Source of the DNA: Mantis religiosa
Lineage: Eukaryota > Arthropoda > Insecta > Mantodea > Mantidae
Direction of reading: 5' to 3'
Assembly (NCBI GenBank): GCA_030765055.1
Contig: CM060947.1
Span: 264,303,603-264,367,602 of the forward strand
DNA length: 64,000 nt
Part shown: positions 35,325 to 45,965 of the stretch, piece after piece
Position numbering within the stretch: the first letter of the stretch is position 1
Layout: each line of letters begins with the position of its first letter
Translations under genes and position numbers: made by a program
The notes under the pieces: generated by a model
Seen by the model: the letters and a program-made list of their open reading frames with translations, nothing else
What the model was told of the DNA's origin: nothing
The model's database searches: none

Positions 35325-36870
35325 CCACAAGTACCTGTACGGTCAGCCATTCCAGCTGAGGACTGACCACTCCGCCCTAACCTGGCTACTCAGCTATGTA
35401 AACCTGGAGGGTTGGGTACACAGGTTTCAGGAGTACGAATTCACTTCCAAACATCGCGGAGGGAAGAATCACGGCAACGCAGACGCCATGCCCCCAAGAC
35501 CCTGCCCAGAAAAGTGCGGCCAATGCACATGAGCGAAAGAGAAGGAGCGTGCCGCACTATCAGAGTTGTCACGGCTGCGATTGTACAGGTCTAAGGAGGG
35601 AGTAGCTGACGGACGCAGACTTGGGACCACTATTGAGGGAAGTGGAGGCAGGGACAGGACCAACCTGGGAGGACATCACACCATGAAGCGCCACATGCAA
35701 GTCGTACTGGGCCCAATGGGACTCGTTGAAGATCGATGAGGGCGTGCTGTTCCGGGTATAGGTGTCATCCGACGGAAAGATGCAGAGGGAGCAGTTGGTT
35801 CTTCCCCGAATTTAGGTCCCGGAGGTCTTGGAGGAAGTGCACGCCGATACTTCGGAAGGACACCTGGGAGCAACCCGGACGATCAACAAACTCCAACAGC
35901 GCTACTACTCGCTGACGCTCCGAGCAGACGCCGAGAGAGGGTGCCGCCAATGTCACGTGTCCACGGCGAGTTGCGCCCCCAGACTAGAAGCCGGGGTCGC
36001 ATACAGCAGTACAACGTCGGAACGCCATTCGAAAGGATCGCCTTCGGCATAGCTGCGCCATTCCCAGTGTCCGACCGAGGCAACAAGTACCTAATGGTGG
36101 TCGTGGACTACTTTACCAAGTGGCCGGAGGTGTATGCCATCCCGAACCAGGAGGCAAAGGCAGTCACAGACTGCCTCGCGGAGCAGGTTTTCTGCCGATT
36201 TGGGGTGTCGTTAGAGCTCCACAACGACCAGGTCACCAATTTTGAATCTAACCTGATGAAGGAAGTACTAGAAAGACTTTAGGTTAACAAGACCAGCACG
36301 ACGCCTCTACATCCCCAGTAGGATGGCATGGTCAAGAGATACATAGAGACCTTACAGGAACACTTGAGGAAGGTCGTGGCCAGCCATCAGCGAGACTGGG
36401 ATGTCAAGGTGCCACTGTTTCTGCTGGCCTACCACTCGTCAACACGGGGATGACGCCAGCCAAATTAATGTTAGGCCAAGAGTTACGCCTCCCATGTGAT
36501 CTGGCATTTGGAAGCCCCCCCGGACGCAAAACAGCCAGCAACCGAGTAGGTGGAGAACCTGATGGACCATCTCCACGACATGCATGAGATGGCTCGTCAG
36601 AACGTCCAGAAGGCGAGCGACCGCATGAAGACCCGATACGAAGGGCAAGCCAACAGCCAAGGGTTCCAGCAGCGTGAACTAGTCTGATTGTACCCGGACC
36701 ACACGACGGTGCTCGAAACTTCAGCAATCGTGGTAAGGATCGTAGTAGGTAGTGAAGAGGGTTAACGACGTGGTCAACCACATCCAAAAGGTGCCCCGAG
36801 GAGAGATGTTGGTAGTACACTTGTATCATCTGGCCCGCTACGATGGTGCTGTTTGGGACGTCCAGCCTTA
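35325..36870 (+). pseudogene. Gypsy pol fragment: RNase H end and integrase
   Basis: From 35325 the reading is LYGQPFQLRTDHSALTWLL and FQEYEFTSKHRGGKNHGNAD, the C-terminal Gypsy RNase H with its last Asp. At 35830-35950 HLGATRTINKLQQRYY begins the integrase zinc-binding domain. The frame at 35941-36282 holds the core. There the first catalytic position reads AFGIAAPFPV, with Gly where Asp is expected; LHNDQVTNFES keeps the second Asp. After stops, HPQ-stop-DGMVKRY has Lys in place of the catalytic Glu. Two of three catalytic residues are therefore lost. Confidence 0.83.
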
Positions 36871-36885
36871 AGGAGGGAGCAGTGT

Positions 36886-37130
36886 TGCGAACCCATTACC
36901 TACACTCACGTAGATTGTACACACAAACAGCCGCCAAATAAAGATAGCGAGGAGATAACAGGCTGGCCGGCACAGAAACAGTTACACTTCTGGAAGGTTC
37001 GGTTTTCGTCTGGTGATAGAACTTTCGATTACTTGTTTGTTACAGAAGAGTCACGAATTATCAATGAGGAATTTAAGGAAGCGTCGGTTCGCCAAGAGTC
37101 AGTCGTAAACAGTTGGAGTTGAGTAAGCCC
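36886..37130 (+). repeat. Probable 3' LTR (partial) of the Gypsy remnant
   Basis: The sequence follows the polypurine tract and begins TGTTGCGAAC. The left LTR is not in the window, so the outer boundary cannot be fixed; the SINE beginning near 37150 gives an upper limit. Confidence 0.5.
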
Positions 37131-37149
37131 TTTATTGTGGTCATTGACC

Positions 37150-37385
37150 TTCGTTTGCACCTCGTTAGCTTGGTAGTAGCATATCTGCTTCACGTTCAAG
37201 AGGTCTCGAGTTCGAGTCTCGATTAGGTTGAGTTTCCTGGATAAGGGTTCTTCCGGGATTTTCCCTTATCCTGAATGACAAATGTTTGGTAACACTAAGC
37301 TGTATGGAACCTGGGCGCATTTGAACATATTTTTACCCATTCCATTCATCGTCCGATATGACTTAACGTTGGAGAACCTAAATTA
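37150..37385 (+). mobile_element. tRNA-derived SINE (family C), single-unit tail
   Basis: The head has GTTAGCTTGGTAG (box A-like) and GAGTTCGAGTCTCGA (box B-like). The body includes ATTTTCCCTTATCCTGAATG and one tail unit ending CCGATATGACTTAACGTTGG. It is homologous to the family C copy at 19145, which has about eight tail units. Confidence 0.78.
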
Positions 37386-37559
37386 CAAACAAAAAACAAA
37401 TCGACCTTGGTAGACTGTGATTGTGTACGGGGCTGTTCAATAAACAATGATCACTTTTTTTTTGACAACGTACCTTTACTCATTCTCAGAACTTTGATTG
37501 TACTTCTCAAAATAGTTTCCCCTGAATGCAATGTACTTGTCCCAGCGTTTCTGTCAGTC

Positions 37560-38582
37560 TTCAAAGACATGCTGGAAACCATTTTTTGAGAGATCCTTCA
37601 AAATCACCACGGTAGCCTTTACCACTGCTTCTGATGATGGATAATGTCTTACACGAGGAATTTCTTCAAGTTAGGGAAAAGAAAAAACTCACATGCGGCT
37701 AAATCCGGACTATAAGGAGGGTGAGAGATGCACTTCACGTTGATTTTTGTAGGATATTCAGCAACAACTTTGGCAATATGCGGCCTCCCATTATCGTAAT
37801 GCAGCGAAAATATGATCTTTTGCGCCTGATATGGACTTGCAATGTTTTCAGGACATCCCTGTAGTATTGTCCAGTTACTGATGTGTGTGCAGGTACAGCA
37901 TGCTGATAAACCATTCCATGAATATCAAAGAATCAGATGATCATAACTTTCCCAGCAGAAGCAACCGCTTTTGCTTTTTGGGGGTTGGTGATGAAGGAGA
38001 TTTCCACACTGAACCTTGCTGTTTGCTCTCAGGATCAAAAAGATGTAGCCAAGTTTCATCAGCAGTACTTACGTTTGAAAGAAACTTCGGATCTTCCTCT
38101 AACATCAACTTTAACTGCATGCAGACCTGCAAGCGAATGTCCTTTTGATCGGGAATCAACAGTCTTGGAACCCATCGTGCACAAACACGTCTCATGTGTA
38201 ATGTTTCTGTCACCAACGTGTGTGTGGCCCGCAATTATATGTTCAGTATTCCAGAAAGAGATCTTAAGGTAATTCATCGATCCCCTCTCACAATGGCAGC
38301 AGCAGTGATGATGTTTTCTTCCGTAAGAGCAGTAACTGGAGCACCGGGTCCACCTTCCTTTGAAATTGATTGTCTCCTCTCTTTAAACATTTTAAACCAC
38401 CTTCGAGCTGTGCTGTAGGGAAGTACAGACTCTCCATAGGCCTCCTGTAACATTGTATAGGCCTCAATTGAAGATTTGTTGAGACGAAAGCAGAACTTCA
38501 AATCCGCATATTGTTCCTCGCGTGTTACCGCCATTGCAGCGGTAGGCGATACTGAACATGTCTGAACTTGCCTGGTTCTCAC
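37560..38582 (-). pseudogene. Mariner-type transposase
   Basis: The N-terminal frame 38274-38582 contains KFCFRLNKSSIEAYTMLQEA and ARRWFKMFKERRQSISKEG, the DNA-binding half. The next frame, 37941-38234, holds TLHMRRVCARWVPRLL and the first catalytic Asp in TADETWLHLFDPESK. The rest (37560-37900) is readable in broken frames and includes the DNxRPHIAKVVAEY block and the FFLFP-like region. Homologous copies are at 45.97-47.26 and 61.80-62.72 kb. Confidence 0.8.
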
Positions 38583-38667
38583 AGGCGGGAACCAGGAGTA
38601 CCAACAAAGAAAATAGTACGGCGTGTTTGTTGCACATTAAGAAAGAGAATTTAATAAGATTTAATAT

Positions 38668-40151
38668 GGGTGATGGATAGAGTCAACATGAAAAATTCAA
38701 TGCCATGGCCGGGATTTGAACCACGGATCTCCTGGTTTCCGTCCAGTCGCTCTTAACCTTTGAGCTACCATGGCCAACGTCCGTCCTGACATTAAATTCT
38801 CCAGTTGACTCGTATATTTCCCCGGTAGACCACTAGGGGCTCTCGCATCCGAGATACACCGTTTGTGGCGACTTACTATTGTAAGTACTCGAGTCCCAGG
38901 CTTCATCATTTAACTCATATTATTTTAGTTAATTGATGGAAATTAATCATTTCTCCACACTAGCCATATATAGGCTAAGATATTTGATGGATAGAGTCAA
39001 CATGAAAAATTCAATGCCATGGCCGGGATTTGAACCACGGATCTCCTGGTTTCCGTCCAGTCGCTCTTAACCTTTGAGCTACCATGGCCAACGTCCGTCC
39101 TGACATTAAATTCTCCAGTTGACTCGTATATTTCCCCGGTAGACCATCAAATATCTTAGCCTATATATGGCTAGTGTGGAGAAATGATTAATTTCCATCA
39201 ATTAACTAAAATAATATGAGTTAAATGATGAAGCCTGGGACTCGAGTACTTACAATAGTAAGTCGCCACAAACGGTGTATCTCGGATGCGAGAGCCCCTA
39301 GTGGTCTACCGGGGAAATATACGAGTCAACTGGAGAATTTAATGTCAGGACGGACGTTGGCCATGGTAGCTCAAAGGTTAAGAGCGACTGGACGGAAACC
39401 AGGAGATCCGTGGTTCAAATCCCGGCCATGGCATTGAATTTTTCATGTTGACTCTATCCATCAAATATCTTAGCCTATATATGGCTAGTGTGGAGAAATG
39501 ATTAATTTCCATCAATTAACTAAAATAATATGAGTTAAATGATGAAGCCTGGGACTCGAGTACTTACAATAGTAAGTCGCCACAAACGGTGTATCTCGGA
39601 TGCGAGAGCCCCTAGTGGTCTACCGGGGAAATATACGAGTCAACTGGAGAATTTAATGTCAGGACGGACGTTGGCCATGGTAGCTCAAAGGTTAAGAGCG
39701 ACTGGACGGAAACCAGGAGATCCGTGGTTCAAATCCCGGCCATGGCATTGAATTTTTCATGTTGACTCTATCCATCAAATATCTTAGCCTATATATGGCT
39801 AGTGTGGAGAAATGATTCATTTCCATCAATTAACTAAAATAATATGAGTTAAATGATGAAGCCTGGGACTCGAGTACTTACAATAGTAAGTCGCCACAAA
39901 CGGTGTATCTCGGATGCGAGAGCCCCTAGTGGTCTACCGGGGAAATATACGAGTCAACTGGAGAATTTAATGTCAGGACGGACGTTGGCCATGGTAGCTC
40001 AAAGGTTAAGAGCGACTGGACGGAAACCAGGAGATCCGTGGTTCAAATCCCGGCCATGGCATTGAATTTTTCATGTTGACTCTATCCATCAAATATCTTA
40101 GCCTATATATGGCTAGTGTGGAGAAATGATTAATTTCCATCAATTAACTAA
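38668..40151. mobile_element. Inverted/tandem array of 314-bp tRNA-derived SINE units (family A)
   Basis: Units read on the minus strand from 38668 to about 39146 and on the plus strand from there to 40151, meeting at GGTAGACC/ATCAAATAT. Unit spacing is exactly 314 bp (38671 to 38985; 39225, 39539, 39853). Each unit has box A-like TAGCTCAAAGG and box B-like GGTTCAAATCCC. Units are almost identical over their length. The block is flanked by a perfect 15-bp repeat, AATAAGATTTAATAT, at 38653-38667 and 40152-40166. Confidence 0.9.
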
Positions 40152-40226
40152 AATAAGATTTAATATTATTGCGAAAACTAATGACCGTAGAAAATGTTGA
40201 TCATTATTTATTGAACAGCCCGGGTA

Positions 40227-40540
40227 TCATGGTAAATATCAAGTACCTATGACCTTTAGCGTTTCTCGGAACTGCTATGGGAGTTTGTACCTGATTGGAT
40301 TTGTTCCGCTGGGACTGCAATTTGATTAGGTTAATTTAACCCACATATCTCCACTTACAGGCGTCCTAATTCTGTAACTTAACCAACACCTCGCGATGTG
40401 TTACACTCACATCACCTTCTTTACTGACATTGCATCAAATTAATTAGAGAAGCTTCTATACTACACGACAGGAAAGAAAAGGATAAATCATTAGAAAGGC
40501 TAGCACCAGACTGAAACAGTGGCACACAAATCAGTTGGAG
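40227..40540. other. No recognisable feature
   Basis: Short unassigned spacer between the mariner and the next family A SINE. Confidence 0.4.
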
Positions 40541-41875
40541 AAGTTACTGTCATATCGGCACGTTGGCCTCAGTAGCTCAATGGTTTAGAGTGGCTGGACG
40601 GAGAACAGAAGATCCGTAGTTCAAATGCCGGCTATGGCATTGAAATTTTCAGTCTGACTTTGTCTTTCCATACTTTAGCCTACACACGGCCAGTGTAAAA
40701 GAACAATTTCCATTAATTGACCTAATAGTGGTCCGAACTATAAAGTCCGGGCCTTATGTACTTACACCATAGTAAGACGTCATTAAGGTAGTTGTCTCAT
40801 GTGTTTATGAGAACTCCTAGTGGTTTACCGGTAAAAACACGAGTCAGTTGTACCTAATAGTTGTCCGAACTATAAAACCCGGTCCTTAAAGTACTTACAG
40901 CACAGTAAGTCGTCATTAAAGTAGTTGTCTCATCTGTTTATGAGAACTCCTAGTGGTTTACCGGTAAAAACACGAGTCAGTTGTACCTAATAGTGGTCCG
41001 AACTATAAAGCCCGGGCCTTAAAGTACTTACAGCATAGTAAGTCGTCATTAAGATAGTTGTCTCATGTGTTTATGAGAACTCCTAGTGGTTTACCGGTAA
41101 AAACACGAGTCAGTTGTACCTAATAGTGGTCCGAACTATAAAGCCCGGGCCTTAAAGTACTTACAGCATAGTAAGGCGTCATTAAGGTTGTTATCTCATG
41201 TGTTTATGAGAACTTCTAGTGGTTTACCGGGAAAAACACGAGTCAGTTGTACCTAATACTGGTTCGAACTATAAAGTCCGGGCCTTTAAGTACTTACAGC
41301 ATAGTAAGTCGTCATTAAGATAGTTGTCTCATGTGTTTATGAGAACTCCTAGTGGTTTACCGGTAAAAACAGGAGTCAGTTGTACTTAATAGTGGTCCGA
41401 ACTATAAAGCCTGGGCCTTAAAGTACTTACAGCATAGTAAGTCGTCATTAAGGTAGTTGTCTCATGTGTTTATGAGAACTTCTAGTGGTTTACCGGGAAA
41501 AACACGAGTCAGTTGTACCTAATAGTGGTCCGAACTATAAAGCCCCAGCCTTAAAGTACTTACAGCATAGTAAGTCGTCATTAAGGTAGTTCTCTCATGT
41601 GTTTATGAGAATTCCTAGTGGTTTACCGGGAAATACACGAGTCATTTGGAGAATTTAATGTCACATCGGCACGTTGGTTATAGTAGCTCAATGGCTTAGA
41701 GCGGCTGGACGGAGACCAGAAGATCCGTGGTTCAAATCCCAGCAATGGTATTGAAGTTTTCAGTCTGACTCTACCCTTTCATAGTATGTCTTACACCCGG
41801 TGTAAAAGAACAATTAATTTCCATTAATAAAACTAATAGTGGCCCGAACTATAAAGCCCGGGCTGTCTTTATTGA
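40541..41875 (+). mobile_element. tRNA-derived SINE (family A) with 133-bp body array, 7 copies
   Basis: A tRNA-like head at 40558-40640 (TAGCTCAATGG, GTTCAAATGCC) and a second at 41675-41750 bracket a tandem array. The landmark TACCTAATAGTGGTCCGAAC recurs at 40718, 40851, 40984, 41117, 41250, 41383 and 41516, always 133 bp apart. The repeated segment is the SINE body between two heads. Related three-copy structure is present in the minus-strand element at 8140-8790. Confidence 0.87.
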
Positions 41876-41879
41876 ACTG

Positions 41880-43165
41880 TCACACCCAGTGAATTAGACA
41901 CATCCATGGTACCATCACTACATGCCTCACTCAACTGTCTTGGTTTGTTGTCACACGATATTCTGTCTTCATTGAACTGTCACACCCAGGAACGTACATT
42001 AGACACATCCATGGTACCATCACCACATACCTCACTCAACTGTCTTGGTTTGTTGTCACACAATGTTCTGTCTTCTTTGAACTGTGACACCCAGGAACGT
42101 ACATTAGACACATCCATGGTACCATCACCACATACCTCACTCAAATGTCTTATTTTGTTGTCACACGATGTTCTGACTTCATTGAACTGTCGCACCCAGG
42201 AACCTACATTAGACACATTCATGGTACCATCACCACATGCCTCGCTCAACTGTCTTGGTTTGTTGTCACACGATGTTCTGTCTTCATTGAACTGTCACTC
42301 CCAGGAACGTACATTAGACACTTCCATGGTACGAACACCACATGCCTCACTCAACTGTCTTGGTTTGTTGTCACACGATGTTCTGTCTTCATTGAACTGT
42401 CGCACCCAGGAACGTACATTAGACACATCCATGGTACCATCATCACATGCCTCACTTAACTGACTTGGTTTGTTGTCACACGATGTTCTCTCTTCATTGA
42501 ACTGTCGCACCCAGGAACGTACATTAGACACATCCATGGTACCATCACCACATGCCTCACTTAACTGTCTTGGTTTGTTGTCACACGATGTTCTGTCTTC
42601 ATTGAACTGCCACACCCAGGAACGTAGATTAGACACATCCATGGTACCATCACCACATGCCTCACTCAACTGTCTTGGTTTGTTGTCACACGATGTTCTG
42701 TCTTCATTGAACTGTCACACCCAGGAACGTACATAAGATACATCCATGCTACCGTCATCACATGCCTCACTCAAATGTCTTGGTTTGTTGCCACACGATG
42801 TTCTGTCTTCATTGAACTGTCACACCCAGGAACGTGCATTAGACGCATCCATGGTACCATCACCACATGCCTCACTCAACTGTCTTGGCTTGTTGTCACA
42901 CGATGTTCTGCCTTCATTGAACTGCCACACCCAGGAACGTACATTAGATACATCCATGGTAATATCACCACATGCCTCACTCAACTGTCTTGGCTTGTTG
43001 TCACACGATGTTCTGCCTTCTTTGAACTGTCACACCCAGGAACTTACATTAGACACATCCATGGTACCATCACCACATGCCTCACTTAACTGGTGATGAA
43101 TTTCTGTAGGTTTCACACCAAGAAAATGGAGAAAACGTTGTTTTTCCAATGAAACTTCACCATTT
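41880..43165 (-). repeat. 105-bp tandem array of a mariner helix-turn-helix segment, 12 copies
   Basis: Units (landmark CCATGGTACCATCA) lie at 41906 and every 105 bp to 43061. On the minus strand each encodes QLSEACGDGTMDVSNVRSWV plus RQFNEDRTSCDNKPR, a mariner-type helix-turn-helix. Just upstream on that strand, 43096-43165 reads a natural start of such a protein (LHFLGVKPTEIHH). 105 is a multiple of three, so open frames of up to 185 codons persist on both strands by arithmetic, not selection. The catalytic domain is absent and family A SINE sequence abuts the left end. Confidence 0.88.
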
Positions 43166-43780
43166 TAAGTATAAAAACAGTCACTACAGTTCTGGGCACT
43201 GTACAGTGCTGCCATCTCTGTCACGGATTCACAAAGAGTCCACGTGTATTCTAAAACATGGAGAAATTTCTATCTGATCCCAGCTCTGAAAGGATAGCTG
43301 TTATAACTTGAACACACCTTTTGAATTGCTGAAATTTCACGTAAATATTTGGATGGTTTTAGAGTAACAGATCCTGTCGGTTAAACTTTTGGCACATCCT
43401 GTACCGCCGCACAGAATCACCGGCTGCTCCTTGAGTTGCTTTATCGAATACTTCATTTATATTCAGAAATAATGATGGCATTAAAATACAATATGTAAAT
43501 TAATTCCAATTGAATTTCATTAGACAGTAAAGGCAAGAAATATTCGCTCGTTCTTGGAATCTTAAGTAGATAATAAACTTGGAAAAAGCTGTATTATTGA
43601 AGCTATTGTGTTACAATCGCCCGCCCATTAGTTGAGAGATCTTCAAGGACCGAAATATAAAAGACTTCGAACTTAAACTCACAGTGAATATGAAGGGTAG
43701 GCACAGGTTTAACGTCTGTCAATTACAAGGAGAAAAATTGAAGAAAAAAGAAAGTCGGCAATGAATGGAGTAAGAATATA
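43166..43780. other. No recognisable feature
   Basis: About 600 bp without recognised similarity, between the array and the LINE fragment. Confidence 0.4.
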
Positions 43781-43789
43781 CAAATATAA

Positions 43790-44195
43790 ACAAAAATTAC
43801 AACGAAATGGTTAGAAAGAGTGTATGAAGCACTAGTTGTATCCAAAATGTTGTATACAGTGGAGATCAGGGGGGCACAGGGTTAACCAAAACGTTGACCC
43901 AAAACTACAGAAGGTTTTGTAAAGAGCTACTAATCTTACCAAGATCAGAACCTAGGGAAGTAGCTTTAGTAGAGTGAATTAGGAAAGGCAAGGAGAAATG
44001 GAATAACAATGGAAAGAATAATACAATATTGGTATAGGTGTTTGGTTAAAGAAGGGGAAATTATGAAATTATATATGAGACAGCAGAAAGGATTACAGAA
44101 CTCAAATAGTTGGTGGGCAGAGGTAGGAGAAATTTGAGATAAAGTAGGAATGGGAAATATATGGAGCTTAGAAGTGTATCAGTAGTTTTGTGTTG
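43790..44195 (+). pseudogene. R1-like LINE ORF2 fragment
   Basis: In broken frames the translation gives VYEALVVSKMLYTVEI, then RRFCKELLILPRSEPREVAL, then GITMERIIQYWYRCLVKEGE. This is the region of ORF2 after the RT fingers and palm in insect LINEs. It appears related to the minus-strand LINE at 47.3-49.3 kb. No RT catalytic motif is included. Confidence 0.62.
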
Positions 44196-44251
44196 TATTA
44201 CGCAAAGGTATGAAAAGTTTGTAAATTTATAAGAGGAATGGTTATGTAAAT

Positions 44252-44402
44252 ACACTCCTGGAAATGGAAATAAGAACACATTGACGCCGGTGTGTCAGAC
44301 CCACCATACTTGCTCCGGACACTGCGAGAGGGCTGTACAAGCAATGATCACACGCACGGCACAGCGGACACACCAGGAAACGCGGTGTTGGCCGTCGAAT
44401 TT
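44252..44402 (+). mobile_element. Terminal fragment of a Tc1-like transposon
   Basis: The block starting TACACTCCTGGAAATGGAAA and running through ACTGCGAGAGGGCTGTACAA matches my recollection of the 5' end of a Tc1-like element common in insect genomes. No right end or transposase follows, so it is an end fragment. The identification is from memory only and has no internal confirmation. Confidence 0.5.
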
Positions 44403-44935
44403 TCGGAGACTGTAATGTATCAAGGAGGCACAATTAAAAGTCCTGAAGAAAACAAATGATGTTTTTATACCTTGTACGAGATAAGAGGCCATTATTGTGA
44501 TGATGGGTTCGAGGAAGCCTTCACGTAGAATCTTGGGGCCCTTCTCCCTCTTAACGTCGACATTTAATCAAAACCGATGTTGACGATCGGTCTTGATATT
44601 TGCCCCCGTGTATCTTCAGCTTCCAAGGAAAGAAACGCTACTAGTGCCTTTCTTATACGACGGTAAGGCAGGAAAATGTTATAACTTTTGGATTTTCAAA
44701 GTTTAAATTATGTTTTCAAATACTATCATTTAATACCGGCATACGTTTATATTGTCTTCTAACACGCGTTCATAATCACGTCTAACAAACATCAGAATCG
44801 CGGTTTATATACTCTCCAACTGCTTCATTTGATGAAGAAGCGTTTCCAGACGTTTAAGCTTCAAAATTGGAAAATAAAAATAAATAAAATAATCTAAATC
44901 AGGGATATATGTGCAATGTCCATCGTGGTGATATT
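44403..44935. other. No recognisable feature
   Basis: About 530 bp of unassigned sequence. Confidence 0.4.
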
Positions 44936-45048
44936 TAGAACACGCTTTGGCCATTTCCTCCGAGAGGAATACGCTCAATCGTGATGCTGGGTTTCAGTTC
45001 AGCTCCTCTTCCAAAACTGGCCTTAAAATGTAAATCCGTCGGCTGTTA

Positions 45049-45755
45049 CAAAAAGGTACGGCCAAACTTTCAGGAAACATTCCTCACACACAAAGAAAGA
45101 AAATATGTTATGTGGACATGTGACCGGAAACGCTAAATTTCCATGTTAGAGCTCATTTTAGTATTTCTCTTAAAATGTAAATTGAAATCATTCGTGCAGA
45201 CAAATGTCAAAATACCCATTGTGGTTCATGCACGATGGAGCTCCTGCACATTTCAGTCGAAGTGTTCGTACGCTTCTCAACAACAGATTTGGTGACCAAT
45301 AGATTGGTAGAGGCGGACCAATTCCATGGCCTCCACGCTCTCCTGACCTCAACCCTCTTGACTTTCATTTATGGGGGCATTTGAAAGCTCTTGTCTACAC
45401 AACCCAGGTACCAAATGTAGAGACTCTTCGTGCTCGTATTGTGGACGGCTGTGATACAATACGCCATTCTCCAGGGCTGCATCAGTGCATCAGGGATCCC
45501 ATGCGACGGAGGATGGATGCATGTAACCTCGCTAACGGAGGACATTTTGAACATTTCCTGTAATAAAGTGTTTGAAGTTACGCTGGTACGTTCTGTTGTC
45601 GTGTGTTTCCATTCCATGATTAATGTGATTTGAAGAGAAGTAATAAAATGAGCTCTAACATGGAAATTAAGCGTTGCCGGACACATGTCCGCATAACATA
45701 TTTTCTTTCCTTGTGTGTGAGGAATGTATCCTGAAAGTTTGGCCGTACCTTTTTG
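45049..45755 (+). mobile_element. ITm deletion derivative with about 120-bp terminal inverted repeats
   Basis: CAAAAAGGTACGGCCAAACT at 45049 is mirrored at the right end (to 45755). The inverted repeats extend about 120 bp with some divergence (for example AGCTCATTTTA against TAAAATGAGCT). TA flanks both ends (45047-45048, 45756-45757). The interior keeps only the C-terminal third of a transposase, so this is a non-autonomous element of about 707 bp, inserted in repeat R. Confidence 0.88.
45228..45562 (+). pseudogene. ITm transposase C-terminal fragment
   Basis: The reading is MHDGAPAHFSRSVRTLLNNR, then after a stop IGRGGPIPWPPRSPDLNPLD and FHLWGHLKALVY, ending GGHFEHFL at the natural stop at 45560-45562. 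The Asp of HDGAPAH and the acidic residue of NPLDFHLWG are the second and third catalytic positions of this family. The first, and the whole DNA-binding half, are deleted. Confidence 0.8.
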
Positions 45756-45965
45756 TAACATCCTATATATACAGCTTGATTATTAAGTTAAGTGGTTACG
45801 TTCCTTTGACCCCATTATTTTTGAATACTCACGCCATCTCCTGACCTGGCATTTATTTAAATGAAAACAGTATCTTTTGTTCAGTGATGCAAGTATTGAT
45901 AGTGTTTTGTCTTTGTTTATATTTGTGTAATATCCAGTTATACATTTTTGGCTATAATACTAGGA

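Larger units (their letters stand above)
35320..37130 (+). mobile_element. Ty3/Gypsy LTR retrotransposon remnant (3' half)
   Basis: The remnant covers the RNase H end, zinc-binding and integrase regions and a probable 3' LTR. RT, protease and gag are absent. Its base composition is visibly more GC-rich than the AT-rich surroundings, at roughly half to 60% by eye. A purine-rich tract AAGGAGGGAGCAG at 36873-36885 precedes TGTTGCGAAC at 36886, a normal polypurine tract / LTR junction. Multiple stops and frameshifts show an old inactive copy. Confidence 0.82.
37428..40224 (-). mobile_element. Mariner carrying a 1.5-kb SINE array in its 5' region
   Basis: The left end GGGGCTGTTCAATAAACAAT near 37429 and the right end, read inward, GGGCTGTTCAATAAATAATG from about 40223, are matching inverted repeats. 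TA lies just outside each end (37426-37427 and 40225-40226). The transposase occupies 37560-38582. The SINE array at 38668-40151 sits between the transposase start and the right end, flanked by a perfect 15-bp duplication. Without it the mariner is about 1.3 kb. Confidence 0.86.
44936..45960 (+). repeat. Dispersed repeat R, copy split by an ITm element
   Basis: Segments 44936-45048 and 45758-45960 line up in order with the uninterrupted copy at 60330-60600. Shared blocks include GATTTCCTC/CATTTCCTC, CTTAATCGTGCTGCTGG-like, TTAAGTTAAGTGGTTACG and CTCCTGACCTGGCATTTA. A third, inverted partial copy is at 54871-55110. The class of R is unknown; the 60-kb copy starts with a VGRPKKRWKEQ-like LINE C-terminal tail, so R may be a LINE 3' region. 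Confidence 0.75.

Noticed and set aside
38697..40065. Four identical 70-codon ORFs (MMKPGTRVL...)
   Set aside because: They lie in the 314-bp SINE units, overlap the tRNA-like promoter region, and are identical only because the units are near-identical. No evidence of a protein.
41906..42463. 185-codon repetitive plus-strand protein
   Set aside because: It is the antisense of a mariner helix-turn-helix array whose unit length (105 bp) is divisible by three; openness is arithmetic.
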